Assembly (NCBI RefSeq): GCF_018390695.1
Contig: NZ_JAHBGF010000036.1
Coordinates: forward strand, 496,001-560,000
DNA length: 64,000 nucleotides
Direction of reading: 5' to 3'
From: Ancylobacter sonchi
GTDB lineage: Bacteria; Pseudomonadota; Alphaproteobacteria; Rhizobiales; Xanthobacteraceae
The translations under genes and the position numbers were made by a program. Positions 29,621 to 37,640 of this stretch are shown one piece after another (position 1 is the stretch's first letter; each line of letters starts with the position of its first letter). The notes under the pieces were generated by a model, which saw nothing but the letters and a program-made list of their open reading frames with translations, was not told where the DNA came from and searched no databases.

Positions 29621-29933
29621 GGCGAATAGCGGGTCAGAGACATCAAAAGGTAACGACTGCGGAGTCCCTATATAGGGCGTCGGCGCCGTTCGTCGAACCT
29701 GTTTCTACGCAATACCGCCCCTGCCGCGCAACCCGGGCGCTTCGTGCCCATCCGCCACCGGCGCAATGAAAGCAGCACCCCTTAAGATTCCGCAAGGTAA
29801 ACAAAAAGTTTAGCGGATGTTAAGAAGGCCTTAACCTTGGTGAACTCACCGGCTCGTGATTCGTTTAGGAAAATATTTATCGCTGTCAGGATACCATCAT
29901 CTCATAAGTTCGGGTGTCATGAGTGAGCGTACA
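29621..29933. other. Divergent regulatory region mnmA / sciP
   Basis: This AT-richer 313-base gap contains a CtrA-type box (29820-29835) and two GANTC sites (29786-29790 and 29858-29862) that flank it. GANTC is the target of the cell-cycle DNA methyltransferase CcrM in alphaproteobacteria. No gene is seen. Confidence 0.6.
29820..29835 (+). promoter_or_regulatory. CtrA binding box upstream of sciP
   Basis: The sequence TTAA-GAAGGCC-TTAAC fits the CtrA consensus TTAA-N7-TTAAC exactly. It sits about 100 bases before the chosen sciP start. In Caulobacter CtrA activates sciP, and SciP then inhibits CtrA-dependent transcription, so the box predicts the same loop here. No -10 was confidently placed. 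Confidence 0.75.
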
Positions 29934-30209
29934 ATGACCGAGGCCTACCGCCCCAGGGTGAAATACGTGATCGGACCGGACGGCAGTCCGTTGACCATTG
30001 CCGATCTTCCTCCGCCGGACACTCGCCGCTGGGTCATTCGCCGCAAGGCCGAGGTGGTCGCCGCCGTGCGCGGCGGGCTGCTCAGCCTTGAGGAAGCCTG
30101 CAAGCGCTACACGCTCACCACTGAGGAATTCCTGTCCTGGCAGGCCTCGATCGACCGCCACGGCCTCGCCGGCCTGCGCACCACCCGCATCCAGCAATAC
30201 CGGCAGTAG
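29934..30209 (+). CDS. sciP: CtrA inhibitor SciP (DUF1153)
   Basis: The 91-aa helix-turn-helix protein is nearly the family consensus: PRVKYVIGPDGSPLTIADLP, RRWVIRRKAEVVAAVRGGLL, then EEFLSWQASIDRHGLAGLR. In Caulobacter SciP binds CtrA at promoters and blocks transcription in G1. I chose the ATG at 29934 because it starts just before the conserved region; ATGs at 29919 and further upstream are alternatives. Downstream lies a hairpin terminator, so it is monocistronic. Upstream there is a CtrA box. Confidence 0.93.
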   Translation: MTEAYRPRVKYVIGPDGSPLTIADLPPPDTRRWVIRRKAEVVAAVRGGLLSLEEACKRYTLTTEEFLSWQASIDRHGLAGLRTTRIQQYRQ

Positions 30210-30241
30210 CCTGCCATCCCCTCGCTTTCATGACGGATCGC

Positions 30242-30265
30242 ACGGCCGGACCTCGCTCCGGCCGT
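30242..30265 (+). terminator. Terminator after sciP
   Basis: A perfect 9-bp stem (ACGGCCGGA at 30242-30250 with TCCGGCCGT at 30257-30265), a six-base loop and a short TTG-T tract follow the sciP stop by about 30 bases. It separates sciP from the convergent phnN end. Confidence 0.7.
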
Positions 30266-30298
30266 TGTCGTCTGCGGGGCCGGACTTGCCGGACCGCC

Positions 30299-31009
30299 CT
30301 ATCCCGCCAGCTGCTCCAGGAAGGCCACAAGCCGCGCGCCGGCCGCCTCCGGCGCGCCGTCATTGACGAGGGTGAGCGCCGGCGCCATCGTCAGCGCCGG
30401 CTCGCGCGTCAGGCGCCGCGCCGCGTCCTCGGCGCTCTCGCGTCCGCGCGCGGCGATCCGTGCCGCCAGCACCTCGGGCGGCGCCGTCACCAGCACCAGC
30501 CGCACATCGGCGAAGCGCCGCCGCGCTTCCCGCACCGCCGCCCGCGAGCCGTTTGCCACCACGATGCGGCCGGCGCCGATCGCCTCGGCCACTTCCGGCC
30601 CCAGCGCATAGGCGAGCCCGTTGGCCCGCCAGTGCAGCGGGAACTCGCCGGCCGCCACGCCGCGCGCGAACGCCGCCTCGTCGAGGCTGATATGGTCTTC
30701 GGTCACGTCGGTCGGCCGGGTGATGCGGCGACGGGCGAAAGCGAGGCCCGCCCGTCCGTCGAGCCGGGCCCGCGCGAGGCCGATCAGCGTGTCCTTGCCG
30801 GCGCCGGAGGGGCCGACCACCAGCACCAGCGTGCCGGGGCCGAGGCGGACCACGCCCGCTTCGGCATCCGCGCCGACTCCCGGCAAGGTATCCGCCTCGG
30901 TCTCGCCGCTCACGCCCGCAACTCCCGTCTCGTCCCTGCCGCCGTCATAGGCCGCCCCGGCGACACACGCTACACCGCCCGCGCCAGACGTCGCCTCGCG
31001 CTGCCTCAC
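30299..31009 (-). CDS. phnN: Ribose 1,5-bisphosphate phosphokinase PhnN
   Basis: PhnN phosphorylates ribose 1,5-bisphosphate to PRPP, closing the C-P lyase pathway. The Walker A motif GPSGAGKDT is followed by RRITRPTDVTEDHISLDEAAF, typical of this guanylate-kinase-like family. The GTG at 31009 overlaps the phnM stop (GTGA). It gives 236 aa with about 55 N-terminal residues rich in Gly, Ala and Glu beyond the usual ~185-aa length, so a downstream start (near VVRLGPGTLV) is quite possible. Last gene of the phn operon. Confidence 0.9.
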   Translation of the reverse strand: MRQREATSGAGGVACVAGAAYDGGRDETGVAGVSGETEADTLPGVGADAEAGVVRLGPGTLVLVVGPSGAGKDTLIGLARARLDGRAGLAFARRRITRPTDVTEDHISLDEAAFARGVAAGEFPLHWRANGLAYALGPEVAEAIGAGRIVVANGSRAAVREARRRFADVRLVLVTAPPEVLAARIAARGRESAEDAARRLTREPALTMAPALTLVNDGAPEAAGARLVAFLEQLAG

Positions 31010-32145
31010 GCCACCCGCTCGCCCTGCCGCCAGACCGTGCGCACCACCGGCGCCGGCCCGGCGAGCGAGACGCGCAGCACATCGGCCCGCAGCCCCGGCC
31101 TCAGCCGCCCGCGATCGCCCATGCTCGCCGCGTCGGCGGGATTGGCGCTCACCATCGCCACCGCCTGCGGCAGGGTGATGCCCTCGACCAGCGTCGGCAG
31201 CGCGAAGGCGGCGAGCAGCAGGCTGCCCGGCACATAGTCGGAGCTCATGATGTCGAGCACGCCGCGCCCGGCGAGGTCGCCGGCGGCGACATTGCCGGTG
31301 TGCGAGCCGCCGCGCACCACGTTCGGCGCGCCCATCAGCACACGGATGCCGGCCTTGTGCGAGCCTTCCGCCGCCGCCACCGTGGTGGGGAACTCGGCGA
31401 TGGCGACGCCGTCGGTCACCGCCTCGGCGACATGCGCCGGAGTGGCATCGTCATGGCTCGCCAGCACGATGCCGCGCTGGCGGGCGATCGCCACCAGCCG
31501 CTCGCGATTGGCGCGGGCGTGCTTTTCGTGCGCCAGCAGGCGGTCGGCGACGATCACGTCCATCTCGGCGTCGGTCAGCCCGCTCTTCTTCTTGTAGTAG
31601 CTGCGAAAATGCTCCTCGGTGAGGAATTGCCGCTGGCCGGGCGTGTGGTCCATCAGCGAGACGAGGCGCACGTCGCAGGCCTCCATCAGCGTCTGCGCGT
31701 CCTCCACCACGCCGTCGGCCGCCACCTCGCAGCGCAGGTGTACGTGGTGCTCGGCGCGCAAAAGCCCGGCCTCGGACGCCTCGGCCAGGGTGGCGGCGAG
31801 CAGCGGCGCGTCGCCATCCATGCCCACCGCCTTCTTGTCCGGCCAGACCCGCAGCGAATCGAACACGGTGGTGATGCCGGCCGCCGCGATCTGCGCGTCA
31901 TAGGCGGTCACGGCGGCAAACGCGTTCCACATCACCCGCGGGCGCGGATAGAGATGACCTTCGACATGGTCGGTGTGCAGCTCGACGAAGCCGGGCAGCA
32001 GATAGTCGCCGCCGACGTCGATGGCCCCGCGCGGCACGGCGCCCTCGCCGATCTCGGCGATCCGCCCGTCGCGGATCACCAGATGGCCGGGACGCACCTC
32101 GTCCTCCAGCACCAGCTGCGCATTTGCGAGAATGGTCTCGTTCAT
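31006..32145 (-). CDS. phnM: Alpha-D-ribose 1-methylphosphonate 5-triphosphate diphosphatase PhnM
   Basis: This 379-aa amidohydrolase-superfamily enzyme releases pyrophosphate from the PhnI/G/H/L product before C-P cleavage. Metal-binding motifs are clear: PGFVELHTDHVEGHLYPRP near residue 52, the MDHTPGQRQF block and SHDDATPAHV. The C-terminal part contains SSDYVPGSLLLAAF and SANPADAASMGDRGRLRPG. Its start overlaps the stop of the small secreted protein gene (ATGA) and its stop overlaps phnN, so it is translationally coupled on both sides. Confidence 0.95.
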   Translation of the reverse strand: MNETILANAQLVLEDEVRPGHLVIRDGRIAEIGEGAVPRGAIDVGGDYLLPGFVELHTDHVEGHLYPRPRVMWNAFAAVTAYDAQIAAAGITTVFDSLRVWPDKKAVGMDGDAPLLAATLAEASEAGLLRAEHHVHLRCEVAADGVVEDAQTLMEACDVRLVSLMDHTPGQRQFLTEEHFRSYYKKKSGLTDAEMDVIVADRLLAHEKHARANRERLVAIARQRGIVLASHDDATPAHVAEAVTDGVAIAEFPTTVAAAEGSHKAGIRVLMGAPNVVRGGSHTGNVAAGDLAGRGVLDIMSSDYVPGSLLLAAFALPTLVEGITLPQAVAMVSANPADAASMGDRGRLRPGLRADVLRVSLAGPAPVVRTVWRQGERVA

Positions 32146-32432
32146 CTTGCTTGCAAACCTTCGCGGTCATTGATTTTGATCTGGTAGGTGAGGCTGAAGC
32201 GGTTGCACTTCAGGGTGTATGGGTCTGTTCCAAGTGCCCGTATCGCTCCAGACACGCTGTCGCACCTGTAGCCACTCGCTCTTATGAACTGCGCTGCAGC
32301 AATTGCGAGCCTGCGGTCGTCCGCCCCTCGAAACGCTTCGCTCTCAATCTGGACTTCAGCAGCCAGGGCAAATCCGTTTGCCAGAACGAATACGATGGCA
32401 GCCGGCAGGCATCTGAACGCTCGAAACATCAT
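32142..32432 (-). CDS. Small secreted protein of unknown function inside the phn operon
   Basis: The 96-aa product has a signal peptide (FRCLPAAIVFVLANGFALAA, cut near residue 25) and a small mature domain with two cysteines (in YRCDSV and LKCNRF) that probably form a disulfide in the periplasm. I do not recognise a named family, although the CDSV ... LKCN ... Y pattern is seen in small alphaproteobacterial periplasmic proteins. Its codon use is visibly less GC-rich than phnM and phnL. It overlaps the phnM start by four bases, so it is embedded in the operon and not merely adjacent. Confidence 0.75.
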   Translation of the reverse strand: MMFRAFRCLPAAIVFVLANGFALAAEVQIESEAFRGADDRRLAIAAAQFIRASGYRCDSVSGAIRALGTDPYTLKCNRFSLTYQIKINDREGLQAR

Positions 32433-32469
32433 GAACAGCCTGTTTTGTCGTACACCTCACGCGGCCCGG

Positions 32470-33171
32470 TCACGCTGCCTTTGCGAATTCCGTCACGTCG
32501 ATCACCCGGTCGCACACCGCCTCGCGCACTTCCGCGTCGTGGAAGATGCCGAGAATGGCGACGCCGGCCCGCTTCTTCTCCTCGATCAGGCCGATCACCA
32601 CCTGCCGGTTGGCGGCGTCGAGCGAGGCGGTCGGCTCGTCCATCAGGAGCAGCGGGCGATGGGCGATCAGCCCGCGGGCAATGTTCACCCGCTGCTGCTC
32701 GCCGCCGGAGAAGGTGGCCGGCGGCAGGCTCCACAGCCGCTCCGGCAGGTTCAGCCGGGCGAGCAGCGCCCCGGCCCGCCCGGTCGCCTCCTCGCGCGGG
32801 ATGCCGTCGCCGATGAGCGGCTCGGCCACCACGTCGAGCGCGCCGACGCGCGGGATCACCCGCAGGAACTGGCTGACATAGCCCATGGTGGTCGCCCGCA
32901 GCTTCATCAGCCGGCGCGGCGCGCAGCTGGCGACGTCGATGCTCTCGTCGCCGTCGCGCACCAATATGTGCCCGGCATCGATGCGGTAATTGCCGTACAC
33001 CATCTTGAGCAGCGAGCTCTTGCCGGCGCCGGACGGCCCGCCCAGCGCCACGCATTCGCCGGGATGGAGCTCGAAGCCGGCGCCGGAGACCACCGGCAGC
33101 CGCGCCCCGCCGCGCAGATGCAGCACGAAGCTCTTCTCGACGCCGGAAACGGAAAGGATGGGTTCGCTCAT
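32470..33171 (-). CDS. phnL: C-P lyase complex ABC-type ATPase PhnL
   Basis: PhnL (233 aa) is an ABC-type ATPase that associates with the C-P lyase core and is required for phosphonate breakdown. It has Walker A GGPSGAGKSS, Q-loop VSQFLRVIPRV (a PhnL hallmark), signature FSGGEQQRVNIARG and Walker B LLLMDEPTASLD. I start it at the ATG 33171, since AGGGGA lies about six bases before it; a GTG at 33186 overlaps the phnK stop. Confidence 0.94.
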   Translation of the reverse strand: MSEPILSVSGVEKSFVLHLRGGARLPVVSGAGFELHPGECVALGGPSGAGKSSLLKMVYGNYRIDAGHILVRDGDESIDVASCAPRRLMKLRATTMGYVSQFLRVIPRVGALDVVAEPLIGDGIPREEATGRAGALLARLNLPERLWSLPPATFSGGEQQRVNIARGLIAHRPLLLMDEPTASLDAANRQVVIGLIEEKKRAGVAILGIFHDAEVREAVCDRVIDVTEFAKAA

Positions 33172-33182
33172 CGTCATTCCCC

Positions 33183-33977
33183 TCACGCCGCCAGCACCGA
33201 GGAAACCAGCAGCTGGGTATAAGGCTCGCGCGGATCGTCAAGCACCTGGTCGGTCAGCCCGGTCTCGATCACCCTTCCGTGGCGCATCACCACCATGCGG
33301 TGCGACAACAGCCGCGCCACCGCGAGGTCATGGGTGACGATCACCACCGCCAGCCCCATCTCGCTGACCAGCGAGCGGATCAGGTCGAGCAGCCGCGCCT
33401 GCACGGAGACGTCGAGCCCGCCGGTCGGCTCGTCCATGAAGACGAGGCGGGGTTTCGTCACCAGGTTCCGGGCGATCTGCAGCCGCTGGCGCATGCCGCC
33501 GGAGAACGCGCGGGGATCGTCGTCGATGCGGTCGGCGGCGATCTCGACCCGGCCGAGCCAGTCGGTCGCCTCTTCGCGGATATTGCCGTAGTGGCGCCAG
33601 CCCACCGCCATCAGCCGCTCGCCGACATTGCCGCCGGCGGAGACCGCCATGCGCAGCCCGTCCGCCGGGTTCTGCCGCACGAAGCCCCAGTCGGTGCGCA
33701 TCAAGAGCCGCCGTTCCGCCGGGCCGAGGCCGGCGAGGTCGCGCAACGCGCCGTCGCGCATGCGGTAGCTGACGCGCCCGGCGCTGGCCGCCAGCTCGGT
33801 GGAGAGCAGGCCGAGCAGCGTCGACTTGCCCGAGCCGCTCTCCCCCACCACCGCCAGCACCTCGCCGGGGAACACCTCCAGCGACACGTCGCGGCAGCCG
33901 ATGCGGGTGCCGTAATTCTTGCCGAGCCCCTCGGCGACGAGCAGCGGGGCGTCGTCGGACGGTAGCGTCGCGTTCAT
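33183..33977 (-). CDS. phnK: C-P lyase complex ABC-type ATPase PhnK
   Basis: PhnK (264 aa) is the ABC-type ATPase that docks onto the PhnGHIJ core. Walker A is GESGSGKST, the signature is FSGGMRQRLQIARNL and Walker B is LVFMDEPTGGLD; the run MRTDWGFVRQNPADGLRMAVSAGGN is characteristic of PhnK. The ATG at 33977 overlaps the stop of the upstream GNAT gene (ATGA). Confidence 0.95.
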   Translation of the reverse strand: MNATLPSDDAPLLVAEGLGKNYGTRIGCRDVSLEVFPGEVLAVVGESGSGKSTLLGLLSTELAASAGRVSYRMRDGALRDLAGLGPAERRLLMRTDWGFVRQNPADGLRMAVSAGGNVGERLMAVGWRHYGNIREEATDWLGRVEIAADRIDDDPRAFSGGMRQRLQIARNLVTKPRLVFMDEPTGGLDVSVQARLLDLIRSLVSEMGLAVVIVTHDLAVARLLSHRMVVMRHGRVIETGLTDQVLDDPREPYTQLLVSSVLAA

Positions 33978-34450
33978 GCCGCCTCCCCGGAAGCCGGGGC
34001 CTCCTGAAGATCGGTGTAGAAGCTGAAGCCGTGCCGGCGGAAGCCGAGGCTCTCATAGAAGGCATGCGCCCGCTCGCGCGCCATGCGGGTGGAGAGCGCC
34101 GCCTTGTAGCAGCCCTTCTCGCGCGCCATGTCGAGCGCCACGCCCATCATGGCGCGGCCGATGCCCTGCCCCTGCGCGGCGGCGCTCACCGCCACCGCCT
34201 CGATGATGCCGGTGCGCGAGCCCCGGTGGGCGATGTTTTCCATCACCAGCAGGGTGAAGGTGCCGAGCACGGCACCATCGACCTCGGCGACATAGAGCGC
34301 GTAGTCGGGATAGCGGGCCATGCGGTCGAACACGGCGCGCGCCTCGGCGAGGTCATGCACATCCTCGGCGTCGAGCTCGCGATAGAGCGCCAGCACCGCC
34401 GGCAGGTCCGCCGGCCCGGCCGGGCGCACGGAGACGTTGGTCGCGCTCAT
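33974..34450 (-). CDS. GNAT acetyltransferase between phnJ and phnK
   Basis: This 158-aa GNAT protein has VSVRPAGPADLPAVLALYREL, the strand VLGTFTLLVMENIAHRG, the acetyl-CoA loop AVSAAAQGQGIGRAMMGVAL and a C-terminal HAFYESLGFRRHGFSFY. Both ends overlap neighbours by four bases (phnJ stop, phnK start), so it is a true operon member. By position and size it may do the job of PhnO, the aminoalkylphosphonate N-acetyltransferase that protects cells from 1-aminoalkylphosphonates; orthology is not proven. Confidence 0.88.
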   Translation of the reverse strand: MSATNVSVRPAGPADLPAVLALYRELDAEDVHDLAEARAVFDRMARYPDYALYVAEVDGAVLGTFTLLVMENIAHRGSRTGIIEAVAVSAAAQGQGIGRAMMGVALDMAREKGCYKAALSTRMARERAHAFYESLGFRRHGFSFYTDLQEAPASGEAA

Positions 34451-35331
34451 GCCGCCTCTCCCGCCGGCGCCGCCATCTCGCCGCGATGCCCCTGCGCCTG
34501 CCGCGTGTTGCAATGGTCGGTGTCGGAGCAGACGAACATCCGCCCTCCTTTGTCGTCGAGGATCACCTCGTCGAGATAGACCCCGGTCGCCGCGCACAGC
34601 GCGCAGGGCTTGGCGAAGCGCTGCACCTTGAACGGGTGGTCCTCGAAATCCAGCGAGCGCACCGTGGTGTAGGGCGGGATGGCGTAGATGCGCTTCTCGC
34701 GCCCGGCGCCGAACAGCTGCAGCGCCGGGCAGTCGTCCATCTTGGGGTTGTCGAATTTCGGGATCGGCGAGGGATCCATCACATAGCGTCCGGCCACTTC
34801 CACCGGATAGGCATAGGTGGTGGCGATGTGCCCGTGCCGGGCGATGTCCTCATACAGCTTCACATGCATGAGGCCGTATTCGGCGAGCGCGTGCAGCTGC
34901 CGCGTCTCGGTCTCGCGCGGCTCGAGAAACCGCAGCGGCTCGGGAATCGGCACCTGGTAGACGAGGATCTGGTTCTCGGCGAGCGCCGTCTCCGGGATGC
35001 GGTGCCGGGTCTGGATGATGCTCGCCTGCGTGGTCGCGGTGGTGGTCGCCACCCCGGCCGTCTTCTCGAAGAAGCCGCGGATCGCCACCGCATTGGTGGT
35101 GTCGTCCGCCCCCTGGTCGATCACCTTGAGCACATCGTCGGGGCCGAGCACGGCGGCGGTCACCTGCACGCCGCCGGTGCCCCAGCCATAGGGCATCGGC
35201 ATCTCGCGCGCCGCGAACGGCACCTGATAGCCGGGAATGGCGATCGCCTTCAGGATCGCCCGGCGGATCATCCTTTTGGTCTGCTCGTCGAGATAGGCGA
35301 AGTTGTAGGAGATTTCCGGCATCCCGCTCAT
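34447..35331 (-). CDS. phnJ: C-P lyase catalytic subunit PhnJ
   Basis: PhnJ (294 aa) is the radical-SAM enzyme that splits the carbon-phosphorus bond of ribose 1-phosphonate 5-phosphate. The four essential cysteines are Cys243, Cys246, Cys268 and Cys274, with the same spacing as E. coli Cys241/244/266/272. Conserved blocks AREMPMPYGWGTGGVQVTAA and DDTTNAVAIRGFFEK are present. The ATG at 35331 overlaps the phnI stop (ATGA); the frame is open upstream but inside phnI. Confidence 0.97.
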   Translation of the reverse strand: MSGMPEISYNFAYLDEQTKRMIRRAILKAIAIPGYQVPFAAREMPMPYGWGTGGVQVTAAVLGPDDVLKVIDQGADDTTNAVAIRGFFEKTAGVATTTATTQASIIQTRHRIPETALAENQILVYQVPIPEPLRFLEPRETETRQLHALAEYGLMHVKLYEDIARHGHIATTYAYPVEVAGRYVMDPSPIPKFDNPKMDDCPALQLFGAGREKRIYAIPPYTTVRSLDFEDHPFKVQRFAKPCALCAATGVYLDEVILDDKGGRMFVCSDTDHCNTRQAQGHRGEMAAPAGEAA

Positions 35332-36458
35332 TCCGCCGCCTCCTTCATCTCGTCGGCAGCCGGCTTTCCTGAAGCCTCGGCACGCATCCGCCGCACCAGA
35401 TCCAGCTCCGCCTGGAAGTCGACATAGTGCGGCAGCTTCAGATGCTCGACGAAGCCGGTCGCCTGCACGTTGTCGCAGTGGGAGAGCACGAATTCCTCGT
35501 CCTGCGCCGGCGCGCCCGGCTCCTCGCCGAGCTCCTGCCAGCGCAGCGCCCGCTCGACCAGCGCCATCGACATCGCCTTGCGCTCGCATTGCCCGAAGAC
35601 GAGGCCATAGCCGCGGGTGAACTGCGGTGGCTCGGCGGCCGAACCCTTGAACTGGTTCACCATCTGGCACTCGGTCACCTGCACTTCGCCGATGGAGACC
35701 GGGAAGCCCAGCTCCGGCACGTCGAGGATCACCTCGACATCGCCGAAGCGGATCTCGCCGACAAAGGGATGCGAGCGGGCATAGCCGCGCTGGGTGGAAT
35801 AGCCGAGCGCGAGCAGGTAGCCCTCGTCGCCGCGCGCCAGAGTCTGCAGGCGAGTGGCGCGGTCGACCGGGAAGCTCACCGGCGCGCGGGTGATGTCGAA
35901 GGGCTCGCCGCCGGCATCGACGGGAGAGGCCTCGATCAGCCCCTCGGCGCCGATCAAATCGGTCACGCGCGGCATTTTTGATGCCGCATCGGCCGCATCG
36001 GACAGCGCCGGCGCGGCGTTGGCCTGATCGTCCACCTCACCGGCCTGATCGGCCGTCGCCAACGAGGTATCCAGCAACCGATGGGTATAGTCGAAGGTCG
36101 GGCCGAGCAGTTGCCCGCCCGGCAGGTCCTTGAAGGTCGCCGATACCCGCCGCCGCACCAGCATGTCGCCGGTATCGAGCGGCTGCGAAGCGCCGAAGCG
36201 CGGCAGCGTGGTGCGGAAGGCGCGGATCAGGAAGATCGCCTCGATCAGGTCGCCGCGCGCCTGCTTGATGGCCAGCGCCGCCAGATGCGTGTCGTAGAGC
36301 GAGCCCTCCGCCATCACCCGGTCGACCGCGAGCGAGAGCTGGGAGGCGATCTGCTCCAGCGTGACCGAAGGCAGATTCTTGTTTCCGCGCCGCCGCTTAG
36401 CCAGCAGCTTGTGTGCGTTGCGGATGGCCTTCTCGCCACCCTTGGCCGCTACATACAT
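35328..36458 (-). CDS. phnI: C-P lyase core subunit PhnI
   Basis: PhnI (376 aa) attaches the phosphonate to ATP (with PhnG, H, L), giving ribose 1-phosphonate 5-triphosphate. It starts with the invariant MYVAAKGGEKAI and has RARGDLIEAIFLIRAFRTTL-like and LGYSTQRGYARSHPFVGEIR blocks, then LSHCDNVQATGFVEHLKLPHY. The length is normal. It begins three bases after the phnH stop and overlaps phnJ by four. Confidence 0.97.
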   Translation of the reverse strand: MYVAAKGGEKAIRNAHKLLAKRRRGNKNLPSVTLEQIASQLSLAVDRVMAEGSLYDTHLAALAIKQARGDLIEAIFLIRAFRTTLPRFGASQPLDTGDMLVRRRVSATFKDLPGGQLLGPTFDYTHRLLDTSLATADQAGEVDDQANAAPALSDAADAASKMPRVTDLIGAEGLIEASPVDAGGEPFDITRAPVSFPVDRATRLQTLARGDEGYLLALGYSTQRGYARSHPFVGEIRFGDVEVILDVPELGFPVSIGEVQVTECQMVNQFKGSAAEPPQFTRGYGLVFGQCERKAMSMALVERALRWQELGEEPGAPAQDEEFVLSHCDNVQATGFVEHLKLPHYVDFQAELDLVRRMRAEASGKPAADEMKEAAE

Positions 36459-36461
36459 CGC

Positions 36462-37058
36462 TCAAGCCCCCTTCACCGCGACCGAGCGCGGCAGCCCGGC
36501 GACCTGTCCCGCGCCGGCCAGCAACAGGTCGACGCCGCGCGGAAACAACGCCCGGTTCGCCGCCATCCGCGCCGGGAAATCGCCCGGCAGCGGCGTCGCC
36601 CCGAAGCCGATGCGCCCCTTGATGCCCGGCCCTTCCAGCATGAAGCCGTGACCGGCGAAGCCCGCGACCTGCAGGATCAGCGTCGTCGAGGCGTCGGGGA
36701 AGTCGGGAGAGCCCGGCGAAAATTGCGAAAAATCGAGCAATTCCATCGGATTGGCGATAATGGCGAAGCGCGCCTCGCCCGGATCTTCCGTGATCGGCGC
36801 CCCGGTGTGGAAGCGCAGGAAGTCCGCCACCGCCCGCTCCGCCGCCAGTGCCGCGTCGAGGAAAACCGGCGTCTCATAGTCGCAAAGCGCCAGCGCCAGC
36901 GCCGCCGCTTCCGGCGACAGCGGCGCCGGCGGCACGAGTTCCGTCGTCAGTTCCTGCGGCTGGCCGGGCCGGGAGAGCGCCCACATGGCGGCGCGAAACG
37001 CCCCCTGCGCCTCGAGGACCGGATCGGCAAAGCCGCGTGCAAGTTCTTGCGTCTGCAC
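36462..37058 (-). CDS. phnH: C-P lyase core subunit PhnH
   Basis: PhnH (198 aa) is a structural subunit of the PhnGHIJ complex. Family blocks are AFRAAMWALSRPGQPQEL, LALALCDYETPVFLDAAL, DFLRFHTGAPI and PGIKGRIGFGATPLPGDF. I chose the GTG at 37058 because it has a GGAGAGG ribosome site eight bases upstream and lies two bases after the phnG stop; upstream codons in the frame are a shadow of phnG. Confidence 0.95.
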   Translation of the reverse strand: MQTQELARGFADPVLEAQGAFRAAMWALSRPGQPQELTTELVPPAPLSPEAAALALALCDYETPVFLDAALAAERAVADFLRFHTGAPITEDPGEARFAIIANPMELLDFSQFSPGSPDFPDASTTLILQVAGFAGHGFMLEGPGIKGRIGFGATPLPGDFPARMAANRALFPRGVDLLLAGAGQVAGLPRSVAVKGA

Positions 37059-37060
37059 GA

Positions 37061-37534
37061 TTAATCCTCTCCGCGCACCAGTGTGAAGAAGTCGACCTTG
37101 GTCGCCGCCGTCTCGGCCCGCACCGTGCGCGCCTCGGTCGCGAGCCGCGCCCGCACCGGAGCGAGCGCCGCCTCCACCGCGTCGCGCCGCCGCGCGTCCT
37201 GCCACAGCGCATCGATCAGCGCCCCGTGGCGGGCGGCGGCGACGTCGCGCCCGAGCCGGTAGCCGAAGCCCGTCGCCCCGCCTTCGACGCGGATGGCGGC
37301 GCGGCTGACGGTCGCCTCGCCGAGGTTGAACGGCGCCCCGTCGCCCCCCGTGCGCCCCCGCAACATCACCAGCCCAACCTCCGCCGGCCGCAGATCACCG
37401 GCCACCGGCAGCGGCGCCAGATGCGCGAGCATCGATTCCAGCTCGTCGCGCCGGGCACGGGCCAGCGTCGCCAGCGCGGCCTGGCGCGCTGCTATCTCAT
37501 TATGATGGCTTGAATTTTTTGAATCGTTCGGCAT
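37061..37534 (-). CDS. phnG: C-P lyase core subunit PhnG
   Basis: PhnG (157 aa) partners PhnI in the C-P lyase core. It shows the family segments RPAEVGLVMLRGRTGGDGAPFNLGE (read in two overlapping parts), TVSRAAIRVEGGATGFGYRLGRD and the C-terminal KVDFFTLVRGED. It is the first gene of the operon phnG-H-I-J-GNAT-K-L-small protein-M-N and is read divergently from phnF. No phosphonate transporter genes (phnCDE) lie in the window. Confidence 0.95.
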   Translation of the reverse strand: MPNDSKNSSHHNEIAARQAALATLARARRDELESMLAHLAPLPVAGDLRPAEVGLVMLRGRTGGDGAPFNLGEATVSRAAIRVEGGATGFGYRLGRDVAAARHGALIDALWQDARRRDAVEAALAPVRARLATEARTVRAETAATKVDFFTLVRGED

Positions 37535-37583
37535 CGGTTCGATCCGGCCTCGCCTTCAGCATATGGTTTACAACCACGCCGAC

Positions 37584-37605
37584 TTTGTATATTAATCTAT
37601 ACAAA
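37584..37605. promoter_or_regulatory. PhnF operator candidate between phnG and phnF
   Basis: TTTGTATA and TATACAAA form a perfect 8-bp inverted repeat separated by six bases (37584-37591 and 37598-37605) in the AT-rich 106-base divergent region. HutC-subfamily GntR regulators such as PhnF bind inverted repeats of this kind (GTATA ... TATAC). The site probably represses both phnG (leftward) and phnF. Confidence 0.75.
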
Positions 37606-37640
37606 TGCGCAATAGCCGTTCGCGACGGAACACGCCCTTG

